NCBI RefSeq assembly: GCF_946222835.1
Contig: NZ_CAMIHD010000010.1
Span: 1 to 64,000, forward strand
Source of the DNA: an uncultured Corynebacterium sp.
GTDB taxonomy: Bacteria > Actinomycetota > Actinomycetes > Mycobacteriales > Mycobacteriaceae
DNA length: 64,000 bases
Direction: 5' to 3'
How positions within the stretch are numbered: the first letter of the stretch is position 1; each line of letters opens with the position of its first letter. The notes under the pieces were generated by a model that saw nothing but the letters and a program-made list of their open reading frames with translations, did not search any database and was not told the DNA's origin. The translations under genes and the position numbers were made by a program. Below are positions 1 through 8,927 of the stretch, one piece after another.

Positions 1-105
1 GAAGCCCTAACCGCCTAGAATTAAACCAGTCCAACTTTCGGGGGCCAGTTCAAAGCAGGGGAGGGAGGCGGACTATCTTCCTTAAACGAGAGTCTTCGAT
101 TGGGA

Positions 106-1221
106 TTAATCCACGGGCTTCCACGGGAGGCCTGAGCCTACTGCCTGCGAAATATTGTGCAAGCCGTGGGCACGGATTTGGGCGGCAATGCCACGGTGGA
201 TATCGCGGATCCAATCCGGACCGCCGTAGATGAGGCCGGTGTAGCCCTGCAACAGGGAAGCGCCGGAAGTGATGCGTTCCCACGCCTGCTCCGGCGTGGA
301 GATGCCCCCGACGGAGATGAGGGTGAGCTGGCCGCCAACTCGCTCATTGAGGCGGCGCAGTACCTCTAGGGAGCGCTCAGCTACCGGAGGGCCGGATACG
401 CCACCGGCCCCCATGTCTTTCACCTCGGCGAGTGGGGTCTTCAGGCCCTCACGGGAAATGGTGGTATTAGTCGCTACGATTCCGTCGAGGCCGAGTTCAA
501 GGGCTAGGTCTGCCACTGCATCTACGTCGGCATCAGAAAGATCGGGAGCAATTTTCACCAACACTGGAACTGCGGTGCACTCCTGTACAGCGGCAAGAAT
601 GGGACGGAGCGATTCAACGGCTTGCAGGTCGCGCAGGCCCGGGGTATTAGGCGAAGAAACATTGACCACCAAGAAATCTGCTAGGTCGCCTAATACGGAC
701 GCGGAGCGGCGGTAGTCTTCTACAGCATGCTCGGCAGGGGTTATTTTGGTCTTGCCAATATTGATGCCTATGACATCGCTGTAGCGGCGCTTGCGCAGGT
801 TTTCAGCGGCGGCCGCAGCGCCTTCATTGTTAAACCCCATGCGGTTCAAGATCGCCTTATCAGCCTTCAGACGAAAGAGCCGCGGCGTAGGATTTCCTGG
901 CTGTGCTTGGGCGGTGACGGTGCCCAACTCCGCAAAGCCGAAGCCAATCGGGGACCAGGTATCAGCAGCGGCGGCGTTTTTATCAAACCCAGCGGCCAGA
1001 CCTAGTGGACGGGGAAACTCTACGCCAAAAACCTCCTGGCGGAGCACCGGATCGTTGACCGGCAGCACCTTCGCCAAGGCTCGGTTGGCTGGTCCGGCCG
1101 CCTGGAGTCCGCTCAGGGCAGTGTTGATAATTCCGTGAATTCGCTCCGGGCTAAGTTGAAACATGCCACGCAACGCCACTTGGTAGGCCTGCGCGCGCAG
1201 TCGTTCGATAGTGCTGGGCAT
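106..1221 (-). CDS. pyrD: Dihydroorotate dehydrogenase (quinone), class 2
   Basis: Oxidises dihydroorotate to orotate in pyrimidine synthesis and passes electrons to the membrane quinone pool through FMN. The 371-residue protein has the class 2 layout: an N-terminal helical stretch (residues 5-45) of the type that docks on the membrane, then the FMN barrel. Visible motifs are GLAAGFDKNA (74-83), NRMGFNN (126-132) and NVSSPNTPGLR (187-197), which carries the catalytic serine typical of class 2 enzymes. The start is the ATG at 1221. It lies four bases downstream of lppL on the same strand, so the two are probably one transcript; the lppL-pyrD neighbourhood is also found in Mycobacterium (Rv2138-Rv2139). 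Identification is secure. Confidence 0.97.
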   Translation of the reverse strand: MPSTIERLRAQAYQVALRGMFQLSPERIHGIINTALSGLQAAGPANRALAKVLPVNDPVLRQEVFGVEFPRPLGLAAGFDKNAAAADTWSPIGFGFAELGTVTAQAQPGNPTPRLFRLKADKAILNRMGFNNEGAAAAAENLRKRRYSDVIGINIGKTKITPAEHAVEDYRRSASVLGDLADFLVVNVSSPNTPGLRDLQAVESLRPILAAVQECTAVPVLVKIAPDLSDADVDAVADLALELGLDGIVATNTTISREGLKTPLAEVKDMGAGGVSGPPVAERSLEVLRRLNERVGGQLTLISVGGISTPEQAWERITSGASLLQGYTGLIYGGPDWIRDIHRGIAAQIRAHGLHNISQAVGSGLPWKPVD

Positions 1222-1225
1222 GGTG

Positions 1226-2272
1226 TTAAGACTCCTTCTTCAGGTGCGGTGTGTCCACAAACTGCAGGCCGTGGCCGGTGGCGGAGGCGGCGACAAAGGT
1301 GCCGTCGCCAAGCACGGCGATATTTTGTGCGTCTGGGACGGTGGGAATATCGCCGCGTAGCTTTGGAACGCCCTTATCTATGGCATAGGCGTGAGCCGTA
1401 TTTGTGTCGGTGGCGCTGATCCACGCCAGATTGCGCTCTTTATCCCAGGCTACGCCCCATGGGGTGCCGTCTACGTTGCCGTATTGGTGCAGGCGAACGA
1501 CGTCATCGGAAGTGTAGATAGCCAATCGGCCGCCCTCGGTATCGGAGGCGAGGACAACGCCGTTGTCGCCTACCGCGATGCTCCCTACGCCCTGGCCTAC
1601 GCGTAGGCGGCCGCCCGCGCGGTCATTAGTCCAATCCACGTTTTGAATGGTGGAATCCTCGCGGAGGATGCGTACCACCCCATCGTCACCCGTGGAATTG
1701 GGCACGGCCAGGAGCTGATCCGATCCGGCTTCGACCTCGATGTCGCCTTCGCGTTTGCCATCTTTATAGATGCCTACTGTGCTGGAATCGGCTGAGGTGG
1801 CGAAGACCTCGCTGCTGGATAGCTGGGTCGCAGCGGTAACGGGAGTCTCTTCTTCCATACGGACCTCCTCGGGAGAATCGGGAGAGGAGGGATCGATGAG
1901 TAGGACCTTTTCTGGGCAGGCCAGGACGAAGCCTGAGGAAGATGAGCTGAGATCGCCGCACTCCGCGGAAATGTCTAAAGCAGTGGCCTTTTTGTCAGCA
2001 AACTCTTTCTGGCTGCCAATGAGAAGCTGGTTCTTAGTGCGCACCGCGAGCACGTCAGCAAAGGCGGCAAGGTCCGTGATGTCCTCTTTGAGGTCGACGA
2101 TGGTGCCCTCCGGGTCTGCCTTGACAGGGGAGGCCGCCGGGGTGGCATTGCCCTTAACCGCGGTTTCTGGATCGGCCCCCACGCCCACTTCGGACTGGCA
2201 GGCGGCCAATGCGGTGGCGCTTAACGCCAGCAAACTGGAAAAGACAAGTGCGGTACCGGATTGAGATTTCAC
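1226..2272 (-). CDS. lppL: Probable lipoprotein LppL, beta-propeller-like
   Basis: A 348-residue secreted lipoprotein of unknown biochemical role. From the GTG at 2272 it has a signal peptide ending in the lipobox ATALAAC, with the acylated cysteine at residue 25. The mature part consists of short repeated beta-rich blocks (for example VGSIAVGDNGVVLASD and QNIAVLGDGTFVAAS) that resemble YncE/NHL propellers. The open frame runs far upstream, but only the 2272 start places the lipobox correctly. A TAGGAT box at 2286-2281 on the minus strand precedes it by 8 bases, suggesting a leaderless message. The name rests on position next to pyrD and near uppP and mshC, as in mycobacteria; the function is not known. 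Confidence 0.85.
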   Translation of the reverse strand: MKSQSGTALVFSSLLALSATALAACQSEVGVGADPETAVKGNATPAASPVKADPEGTIVDLKEDITDLAAFADVLAVRTKNQLLIGSQKEFADKKATALDISAECGDLSSSSSGFVLACPEKVLLIDPSSPDSPEEVRMEEETPVTAATQLSSSEVFATSADSSTVGIYKDGKREGDIEVEAGSDQLLAVPNSTGDDGVVRILREDSTIQNVDWTNDRAGGRLRVGQGVGSIAVGDNGVVLASDTEGGRLAIYTSDDVVRLHQYGNVDGTPWGVAWDKERNLAWISATDTNTAHAYAIDKGVPKLRGDIPTVPDAQNIAVLGDGTFVAASATGHGLQFVDTPHLKKES

Positions 2273-2338
2273 GGCTACTAATCCTAACAGTGCGCGTTGT
2301 AAAAACCCGAAGCTTAGCGCGGCTGTAGTGTGAAGCAG

Positions 2339-3193
2339 GTGATTTCTAATACCGCTACTGACGCTGTTTCTTGGGCGCAGGTCATTGTTTTGTCGATCGT
2401 GCAGGGGCTGACCGAATTTCTTCCGGTCAGTTCTTCCGGTCACCTGCGTATTGTTTCCGAACTGTTTTGGGGCAAAGACGCCGGCGCTTCCTTTACCGCC
2501 GTTATTCAGCTGGGTACGGAGCTGGCCGTGCTGGTCTATTTCGCCCCTATGATTTGGCAGATTCTTTCCGGTTGGTTCCGCGGCTGGACTGATAAATCCT
2601 CTCGCGGCCAAGACTGGCGCATGGGATGGATGGTCATCGTGGGCTCCATTCCCATTGGAATCATCGGCTACGCCTTCGAAGACGCAATCCGCGGTGCCCT
2701 GCGCAATTTGTGGATTACCGCCGCAATGCTGATTCTTTTCTCCTTTGTGTTCATCGCCGCAGAAAAGATAGGGAAAAAGGAGCGCGGTTTTGAGCAGTTG
2801 ACCATGAAAGATGCCATCGTCATGGGGCTGTGCCAGTGCTTGGCGCTCATTCCGGGTGTTTCTCGATCCGGCGGCACCATCTCTGGTGGTTTGTTCCTGG
2901 GGCTGGACCGCGAAGTGGCCACGCGCTTTAGCTTCTTGCTTGCCATTCCGGCAGTGCTGGCTTCGGGGCTTTTCTCGCTTCCCGACGCCTTTTCTCCCGA
3001 AGCCGGCCAATCCGCCACCGGTCTCCAGCTCTTGGTCGGCACCGGTATTGCCTTTGCCTTGGGCTACGCCTCCATTGCCTGGTTGCTGAAGTTCGTGGGC
3101 AACCACTCCTTCTCGTGGTTTGCCGCTTACCGCATCCCCGTCGGTGTTCTCGTTATGATCCTATTGGCACTGGGAGTCCTGCAGCCGCTCTAA
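2339..3193 (+). CDS. uppP: Undecaprenyl-diphosphate phosphatase
   Basis: Recycles the polyprenyl diphosphate carrier of peptidoglycan and arabinogalactan synthesis at the membrane, and is associated with bacitracin tolerance (BacA family). The polytopic protein has both family signatures: QGLTEFLPVSSSGH (22-35, with the catalytic Glu and Ser) and LIPGVSRSG near residue 175. I chose the GTG at 2339 because a TAGTGT box at 2326-2331 sits exactly 7 bases before it, as in other leaderless corynebacterial genes. A GTG at 2330 would add three residues but lies inside that box. The gene is divergent from lppL. Function is secure; the start is moderately sure. Confidence 0.95.
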   Translation: MISNTATDAVSWAQVIVLSIVQGLTEFLPVSSSGHLRIVSELFWGKDAGASFTAVIQLGTELAVLVYFAPMIWQILSGWFRGWTDKSSRGQDWRMGWMVIVGSIPIGIIGYAFEDAIRGALRNLWITAAMLILFSFVFIAAEKIGKKERGFEQLTMKDAIVMGLCQCLALIPGVSRSGGTISGGLFLGLDREVATRFSFLLAIPAVLASGLFSLPDAFSPEAGQSATGLQLLVGTGIAFALGYASIAWLLKFVGNHSFSWFAAYRIPVGVLVMILLALGVLQPL

Positions 3194-3218
3194 AACACAC
3201 CACGTTAGTATGGTGGCT

Positions 3219-4457
3219 ATGCATTCTTGGCCTATACCTTCTTTCCGCCCTGTGCTCGGTGAAGCGGCGCAGCTGCGTTTGTACGATTCCGCGAATCAAA
3301 CCATCGCGCCCGTAGAGGTCGCCGGGGATACCGCCACCATGTACGTGTGTGGCATTACGCCCTATGACTCCACCCACTTGGGCCATGCCGCCACATATTT
3401 GACGTTTGACCTTATCTACCGTGCGTTCTTGGACGCTGGGAAGAAGGTCCACTACGTCCAAAACATTACTGACGTCGATGATCCTCTTTTTGAGCGCGCC
3501 GAACGCGACGGTGTGGACTGGCGAGAGCTCGGTACTTCTCAGATTGACCTTTTCCGCTCCGATATGGAGTTGCTCTCCGTCTTTCCGCCGCAGGACTATG
3601 TCGGCGCCATGGAGGCCGTCGATGAAATCGTGGAGATGGTCCAGAAGCTTCTTGACGTTGGTGCGGCCTATGTCGTAGACGACCCAGAATACCCAGATAT
3701 CTATGCCTCGATCGAGGCCACCGAGCAATTCGGCTACGAGTCCAACTATTCTGCCGAAGAGATGCAGACCTTCTTTGCTGAGCGTGGCGGCGATCCGGAC
3801 CGCCCGGGTAAGAAGAACCCACTTGATGCACTCATCTGGCGCGCTCACCGCGAGGGCGAACCAGCCTGGGAGTCGCCATTTGGGCCTGGCCGCCCAGGTT
3901 GGCATATTGAGTGTTCCGCTATCGCCACCAATCGCTTGGGATCCACTTTTGATATCCAAGGTGGCGGCAGCGACCTTAAGTTCCCGCACCACGAGTTCTC
4001 CGCTGCTCATGCCGAGGCGGCTCTGGGCGTGGACCGCATGGCAAAATTCTATGTGCATACAGGCATGATCGGCCTCGACGGGGTCAAGATGTCTAAATCC
4101 TTGGGCAACCTCGTCTTTGTCCACAAATTGGTAGAAGCGGGCGAGGAGCCTTCCGCTATCCGCTTGGGTGTCTTCGCTGGGCATTACCGCGACGAGCGCG
4201 ACTGGTCGGATGAAGTGCTTGAAGAGGCAAAGCATCGTCTGTCCGCATGGCGGGAGGCAGTGGCTACGCCTGGCAGCTTGGCAGGGGCTCAGGAGGTCGT
4301 CGCCAAGCTGCGCGCAGCGATTGCCAATGACTTGGATACCCCGACGGCGCTAGCGGCTGTGGATGAGTGGTCACAGGCTAACCGTGGCGCAGACGAAGAA
4401 GGGGCGGCCGATTTGGTTCGCACCGCACTAAAATCACTTCTCGGCGTGCAGGTTTAG
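3219..4457 (+). CDS. mshC: Mycothiol ligase: L-cysteine:GlcN-Ins ligase
   Basis: Joins cysteine to 1-D-myo-inosityl-2-amino-2-deoxy-alpha-D-glucopyranoside with ATP, the penultimate step of mycothiol synthesis. It resembles a cysteinyl-tRNA synthetase catalytic core without tRNA-binding domains. The 412-residue protein shows MYVCGITPYD (41-50, with a zinc-ligand Cys44), THLGH (52-56, the HIGH motif), NITDVDDP, the WHIEC zinc site and KMSKS in the C-terminal half. ATG 3219 gives the N-terminus MHSW, which aligns with MQSW of mycobacterial MshC. It is preceded by TAGTAT at 3206-3211 with a 7-base gap, so it is probably leaderless. An in-frame ATG at 3210 falls inside the promoter box. Confidence 0.96.
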   Translation: MHSWPIPSFRPVLGEAAQLRLYDSANQTIAPVEVAGDTATMYVCGITPYDSTHLGHAATYLTFDLIYRAFLDAGKKVHYVQNITDVDDPLFERAERDGVDWRELGTSQIDLFRSDMELLSVFPPQDYVGAMEAVDEIVEMVQKLLDVGAAYVVDDPEYPDIYASIEATEQFGYESNYSAEEMQTFFAERGGDPDRPGKKNPLDALIWRAHREGEPAWESPFGPGRPGWHIECSAIATNRLGSTFDIQGGGSDLKFPHHEFSAAHAEAALGVDRMAKFYVHTGMIGLDGVKMSKSLGNLVFVHKLVEAGEEPSAIRLGVFAGHYRDERDWSDEVLEEAKHRLSAWREAVATPGSLAGAQEVVAKLRAAIANDLDTPTALAAVDEWSQANRGADEEGAADLVRTALKSLLGVQV

Positions 4458-4481
4458 CCAAGATAGGGCAGTATCTACAGC

Positions 4482-4865
4482 ATGAGCATTCGCGCCGATT
4501 TCCAGCCCACCGTAGATGAGTTCATAAATGACCTGAAGTCCTTCGCCAATGGCGATTACCTCAAGGAGGAGGAGAAGGAGTTCTGGGAAGCTCCGTTTGA
4601 TGCCAGCGTCCTTCCGGAGCTGCGTGGTCACCTTGAGAATATGCTCGATGGGCTGGATGCCCTTCCGGACGATCCAGATGGCCCGCAACTGGTAGCCGTG
4701 TTGTCCAAAACTGTTCGCGCATTGGCCGATTTTAATCGTGCGCAGCACGATGCTGTCCTTGAGCCGGAAGAAAAGGAAGAGCTTTCTGAGCTTATCTACA
4801 ACGCTTGTGCGGCAACTGGAGCAGACGACGAGGCTCTATCGCACATTCCGGAACTAGACTTTTAG
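4482..4865 (+). CDS. Acidic conserved protein of unknown function
   Basis: A 127-residue soluble, strongly acidic protein rich in Glu and Asp. It appears helical throughout, with no transmembrane segment, signal peptide or recognised catalytic motif. It starts 24 bases after the mshC stop on the same strand and probably shares its transcript or has a weak promoter of its own. I do not recognise the family. An imperfect hairpin (4886-4892 with 4916-4922) follows but lacks a T-run, so it is a doubtful terminator. Confidence 0.75.
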   Translation: MSIRADFQPTVDEFINDLKSFANGDYLKEEEKEFWEAPFDASVLPELRGHLENMLDGLDALPDDPDGPQLVAVLSKTVRALADFNRAQHDAVLEPEEKEELSELIYNACAATGADDEALSHIPELDF

Positions 4866-4993
4866 TTCCTGCCTTCCCACCTTTTAAGCGCCGGCCCGCG
4901 GCATGTTCGCAGCTTGGCGCTTACTACTATGCCTTTAGTACATAGTCGGATCCACCATTCCGCCCTTTTCAAGAGAAAGATAGTTTAATTCTC

Positions 4994-5716
4994 GTGCCGC
5001 ACCCCGATGCCGTTTCTAGTCTGACTAAGCCCGCCGCCATTTTCTGGGACATGGATGGCACACTCACCAATTCGGAGCCACTCTGGGCGGAAGCAACGTT
5101 CTATCTCTCGGAGCTTTTGGGGAAACGGCTGACTCCCACCCAGCGCCTTGCCACTGTAGGGGCGACTTTTGAGAGGACTTTGGGTATCTGCGCAGATAAT
5201 GCGGGGGTGACACTGCAGCCCGGTGACAGCGATCGATACCGAGCTCGGATGTTTGACTATGTCAAGGGGCTTTTCGCTCGAAAGCTGGAAATATTTCCCG
5301 GCATTCCTGCGTTGCTGGATGAGCTGAAAGTGGATGGGGTACCGATGATGGTGACAACTAATACCGAACGCAACGTCGCTGATGCCGCTATCAGCGCGTT
5401 GGGACGCCAATACTTCGTCGATACCATTTGCGGGGATGAAGTGCCTGCCGGGAAACCTGCTCCGGATATGTACCTCGAAGCGGCCCGCCGCATCGGAGTA
5501 AAGCCCGCGCATTGTTTGGTGTTTGAAGATTCCGCAACCGGAATGCGCGCCGCAGTTGATGCTGGCTGTGTGGTCATCGGCTTGCCAGAAGGCGACGAGG
5601 TGGAAGTTCCGCCGGGGGTTACCGAGGTTTCCCGGCTCCGTGATTCGCGGCACCTCGCGGGTGCTAAGGCCTCCGACGTTTATGAGTGGTTTAGCAAGAT
5701 TTCAGCGCAGCAGTAG
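4994..5716 (+). CDS. HAD-superfamily phosphatase
   Basis: A 240-residue haloacid-dehalogenase-type hydrolase of the beta-phosphoglucomutase/phosphatase group, acting on a small phosphorylated metabolite that cannot be named from sequence. Motif I is FWDMDGT (17-23, nucleophile Asp19 and acid Asp21). Motif II is the Thr in VTTNTERN, motif III the Lys in AGKPAPDMY, and motif IV is CLVFEDSATG. A helical cap lies between motifs I and II. The start is GTG 4994. It is followed 52 bases later by hisE, the same order as in C. glutamicum, where a predicted phosphatase precedes hisE-hisG. A link to histidine synthesis (for example histidinol-phosphate phosphatase) is possible but unproven. Confidence 0.88.
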   Translation: MPHPDAVSSLTKPAAIFWDMDGTLTNSEPLWAEATFYLSELLGKRLTPTQRLATVGATFERTLGICADNAGVTLQPGDSDRYRARMFDYVKGLFARKLEIFPGIPALLDELKVDGVPMMVTTNTERNVADAAISALGRQYFVDTICGDEVPAGKPAPDMYLEAARRIGVKPAHCLVFEDSATGMRAAVDAGCVVIGLPEGDEVEVPPGVTEVSRLRDSRHLAGAKASDVYEWFSKISAQQ

Positions 5717-5768
5717 AACTTCAGAGTTTTACTACATTCTCTAACTACCTGTGGAGCAATAGGTAGGC

Positions 5769-6032
5769 GTGAAGAACTTTGAGACTCTTTTTGCTGAATT
5801 GACCGAGAAAGCCGCCCAGCGCCCCGCGGGATCCGGCACCGTGGCCGCATTGGATAAAGGCGAGCATCACATCGGCAAAAAGATCATTGAAGAAGCCGGA
5901 GAAGTGTGGATCGCCGCGGAGTATCAGTCCGATGCTGAGCTAGCAGAAGAGATGTCGCAGCTGCTCTACTGGACTCAGGTCATGATGCTCAAGCGCGGGC
6001 TTACCCCAGAAGACATTTACAACTACCTCTAA
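5769..6032 (+). CDS. hisE: Phosphoribosyl-ATP pyrophosphatase
   Basis: Hydrolyses phosphoribosyl-ATP to phosphoribosyl-AMP, the second step of histidine synthesis. The 87-residue all-helical MazG-like protein has the expected metal-binding series KKIIEEAGEVWIAA and the following acidic pair ELAEEMSQLLYW. It starts with GTG at 5769. It stands alone and is not fused to hisI, as usual in actinobacteria, and is 29 bases upstream of hisG, which catalyses the preceding step, so the two form an operon. Confidence 0.96.
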   Translation: MKNFETLFAELTEKAAQRPAGSGTVAALDKGEHHIGKKIIEEAGEVWIAAEYQSDAELAEEMSQLLYWTQVMMLKRGLTPEDIYNYL

Positions 6033-6061
6033 GCAGGGCCCCACAGGATGGAAGGAACCGC

Positions 6062-6907
6062 ATGATAAAGATTGCTGTACCGAACAAAGGCTCATTGTCA
6101 GAATCCGCGGTGGACATTCTTACAGAGGCCGGCTACAAGGGCCGTGGACATTCCAAAACCCTCAATGTGGTGGATCCGGATAACGGGGTTGAATTCTTTT
6201 TCTTAAGGCCCAAAGATATCGCCATCTATGTCGCCCGCGGAGTGTTGGATCTGGGTATTACCGGTCGCGACCTAGCTCTCGATTCGAAGGCAAGCTTTGA
6301 CGAGGTTCTGCCATTAGGGTTTGGAGGGTCTACATTCCGCTATGCAGCCCCGCAGGGGGAGGAGTGGGATATCTCTCACCTGGAGGGGTGTCGAATTGCG
6401 ACCTCTTACCCCAATCTTGTCCGTGCAAACCTCGCCGCACACGGGATTGAGGCTGATGTTATTCGGCTAGACGGTGCGGTGGAGATTTCCATCCGGTTAG
6501 GCGTTGCCGATGTAATTGCTGATGTCGTGTCAACTGGTACTACCTTGCGCCAACAAGGGTTAGCGCCGTTCGGTGAGCCGATCATTGAGTCCGAGGCCGT
6601 AGTAATCAAGCGCACAGGCGTGGAAGTTAGTGAAGAAGAGCAGGTGGTACTCGACCGCATGCAGGGAATTTTGCACGCTCGCACCTATTTGATGATCGAT
6701 TACAACATCGCTCAATCTAACCTCGATGCAGCCGCTGGTACTACTCCCGGGTTGACCGGTCCTACGGTGTCACCCTTGGCGCGTGAGGGCTGGGTGGCAG
6801 TGCGCGCGATGGTTCCCAAGAAAAACGCCAATCAGGTCATGGACCGGCTTTCCCAACTCGGTGCGGAGGCAATTTTGGCATCTGATTTACGTATCGCCCG
6901 CTTTTAG
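6062..6907 (+). CDS. hisG: ATP phosphoribosyltransferase, long form
   Basis: Condenses ATP and PRPP in the committed, histidine-inhibited step of histidine synthesis. The 281-residue length is the long HisG form, with a C-terminal ACT-like regulatory domain (about 205-281, ending AILASDLRIARF); it therefore needs no HisZ partner. N-terminal signatures include AVPNKGSLSE, DLGITGRDL and the PRPP-binding segment DVIADVVSTGTTLR. The ATG at 6062 is preceded by GGAAGGAACC. It is co-transcribed with hisE. Confidence 0.97.
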   Translation: MIKIAVPNKGSLSESAVDILTEAGYKGRGHSKTLNVVDPDNGVEFFFLRPKDIAIYVARGVLDLGITGRDLALDSKASFDEVLPLGFGGSTFRYAAPQGEEWDISHLEGCRIATSYPNLVRANLAAHGIEADVIRLDGAVEISIRLGVADVIADVVSTGTTLRQQGLAPFGEPIIESEAVVIKRTGVEVSEEEQVVLDRMQGILHARTYLMIDYNIAQSNLDAAAGTTPGLTGPTVSPLAREGWVAVRAMVPKKNANQVMDRLSQLGAEAILASDLRIARF

Positions 6908-7017
6908 GGGGAGCGAAGTATCTGAGTCGGCCCAAATAGATTCAGTCGTGGCTAACATTAGCGTTTGAGGTTACTCATTCGAATATAAGTCTCGACAGGC
7001 AAAGGAGCCGAGCCATC

Positions 7018-8577
7018 ATGGCAAAGTCCTCTAAGAAAGAAGAAAAGGACACCAAGTCTGCAGCAAAGGACGTGAAGAAGAAGGAAGCTGATACTTCCAC
7101 TCACGCCGCACAGCAGAAGGTGGCCGAGCAGAAGGCACCTAAGAACTCCAGCAAGAAGACTCGTACCGAGACCGACCTTCTTGGCTCTTTGGAGGTTCCA
7201 GCGGACGCTTACTACGGTGTGCACACCGTACGTGCTATGGAAAACTTCCAGATTTCTTACGTGACCATCAACACCATCCCGCACTTCATTCGCGGCATGG
7301 TCCAGGTCAAGAAGGCGGCCGCCATGGCAAACCGCCGCCTGCACGTGTTGCCTAAGAAGAAGGCCGAAGCCATCATCTGGGCTTGTGACCAGATCCTGGA
7401 AGAAGGCCGCTGCATGGACCAGTTCCCGCTGGATGTTTTCCAGGGCGGTGCTGGCACCTCGCTGAACATGAACACCAACGAGGTCGTTGCCAACCTTGCT
7501 TTGGAGTACCTCGGTGAGGAGAAGGGATCCTATGACATCATCAACCCGAATGATGATGTGAACATGTCCCAGTCCACCAACGATGCTTACCCGACTGGCT
7601 TCCGCCTGGGTCTGCACGCAGCGGTTGACCACCTCATTGAGCGCATGGATGGCCTGCGCGCCGCATTCCAGGAAAAGGGTAATGAGTTCCAGGACATCCT
7701 GAAAATGGGCCGCACCCAGCTTCAGGATGCTGTGCCGATGACCTTGGGTGATGAGTTCAAGGGCTTCGCCAATAACCTGAACGAGGAGCAGGCATTGCTG
7801 CGCGATGCTCAGCGCCGTCTGCTGGAAATTAACCTAGGCGCAACCGCAATCGGCACCGGCGTGAACACTCCTGCCGGCTACCGCCACCAGGTTACTGCAG
7901 CTTTGTCTGAGGTCACCGGCCTGGAGATGAAGACCGCACGCGATCTCATTGAGGCAACTTCTGATTGTGGTGCTTACGTACTCCTGCACGCCACCATCAA
8001 GCGCGCAGCGATGAAGCTTGCCAAGATTTGTAATGACCTGCGCCTGCTGTCTTCCGGCCCACGTGCCGGCCTGGCAGAGATTAATCTGCCGGCCCGTCAG
8101 GCCGGCTCCTCCATCATGCCGGGCAAGGTAAACCCGGTTATTCCAGAGGTTGTAAACCAGACCTGCTTCAAGATCTTCGGCAATGACCACGTCGTCACCA
8201 TGGCCGCTGAGGCAGGCCAGCTGCAGCTCAACGTCATGGAGCCGGTCATCGGCGAGGCATTGTTCCAGTCCATTCGTATCATGGGCAACGCCGTTGATGC
8301 CCTGCGTGAAAAGTGCGTCACCGGAATTACCGCCAACGCGGATGTCTGCCGCGCCTACGTGGAGAACTCCATCGGTATCGTTACCTACCTAAACCCATTC
8401 ATTGGTCACCACAACGGCGATCTGATTGCCAAGGAGTCCCTGGAGACCGGCAAGGGTGTCAAGGAGCTCGTCCTAGAGAAGGGCCTGTTGGATGAGGCAA
8501 CCTTGAATAAGGTTCTCTCTGTAGAAAACCTCATGCACCCAGAGTTTCGAGGCCAGCTCTTCATTGACGAGGACTAA
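7018..8577 (+). CDS. aspA: Aspartate ammonia-lyase with Lys-rich N-terminal extension
   Basis: Reversibly deaminates L-aspartate to fumarate and ammonia. The catalytic body starts near residue 51 (ETDLLGSLEVP, aligning with the start of other aspartases). It carries the superfamily signature GSSIMPGKVNPV (363-374), whose first serine region forms the mobile catalytic loop. The first 48 or so residues are an extra, highly charged tail made almost only of Lys, Glu, Ala, Ser and Thr; it looks disordered and is not needed for the fold. The ATG at 7018 has a good upstream AAAGGAG (near 7000). The gene stands 110 bases after hisG and ahead of a C4-dicarboxylate carrier, the same pairing as aspA-dcuA in enterobacteria. 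Confidence 0.97.
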   Translation: MAKSSKKEEKDTKSAAKDVKKKEADTSTHAAQQKVAEQKAPKNSSKKTRTETDLLGSLEVPADAYYGVHTVRAMENFQISYVTINTIPHFIRGMVQVKKAAAMANRRLHVLPKKKAEAIIWACDQILEEGRCMDQFPLDVFQGGAGTSLNMNTNEVVANLALEYLGEEKGSYDIINPNDDVNMSQSTNDAYPTGFRLGLHAAVDHLIERMDGLRAAFQEKGNEFQDILKMGRTQLQDAVPMTLGDEFKGFANNLNEEQALLRDAQRRLLEINLGATAIGTGVNTPAGYRHQVTAALSEVTGLEMKTARDLIEATSDCGAYVLLHATIKRAAMKLAKICNDLRLLSSGPRAGLAEINLPARQAGSSIMPGKVNPVIPEVVNQTCFKIFGNDHVVTMAAEAGQLQLNVMEPVIGEALFQSIRIMGNAVDALREKCVTGITANADVCRAYVENSIGIVTYLNPFIGHHNGDLIAKESLETGKGVKELVLEKGLLDEATLNKVLSVENLMHPEFRGQLFIDED

Positions 8578-8625
8578 GCCCTCAGGCCTCTAGGAGCCGC
8601 AGGGCAAAGCACCCGCGCAATAGAC

Positions 8626-8688
8626 ACCCCGCAGTAGCCGCCTCTTTTGCTTCACACGGAGAAAAGTAGGCGGAAGCTGCGGGGTTTG
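8626..8688 (+). terminator. Terminator after aspA
   Basis: A long interrupted hairpin: ACCCCGCAG (8626-8634) pairs with CTGCGGGGT (8677-8685), with inner stems CCGCCT/AGGCGG and CTTTT/AAAAG, followed by a short T-run. It separates aspA from the downstream transporter. The rest of the 350-base gap (8689-8927) holds the transporter promoter region and no gene. Confidence 0.75.
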
Positions 8689-8788
8689 TGCATGATGGGG
8701 CTCCTCATCCAAATCGGACTTTCATGCCTTTATACAGGGGAAATGTTCCGTAGAATACCGGTCGTTTTATAACGAGATCCATGATTTA

Positions 8789-8804
8789 TGTGGGAATCAA
8801 CACA
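8789..8804. promoter_or_regulatory. Possible GlxR/CRP-like half-site pair
   Basis: TGTG-N8-CACA (8789-8792 and 8801-8804) lies about 125 bases upstream of the dicarboxylate transporter. The outer arms fit the GlxR consensus, but four conserved inner positions do not, so this is only a weak candidate. Confidence 0.25.
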
Positions 8805-8927
8805 AACAGGCAATTCGAGTGAATAAATCACCGCAGCGGGTGCAAAATAGGAGATGTTGAGGACGGCATGCACTCTATAGGGAGATGTGTGCCCATAGTT
8901 TGCATACAGAGCGTATGGAGTATGTCC

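Noticed and set aside
2273..3106. Long upstream extension of the lppL frame
   Set aside because: It would cover uppP on the opposite strand and destroy the lipoprotein signal; it is an antisense shadow.
4886..4922. Imperfect hairpin after the unknown acidic gene
   Set aside because: A 7-bp stem with a 23-base loop and no T-run; not convincing as a terminator.
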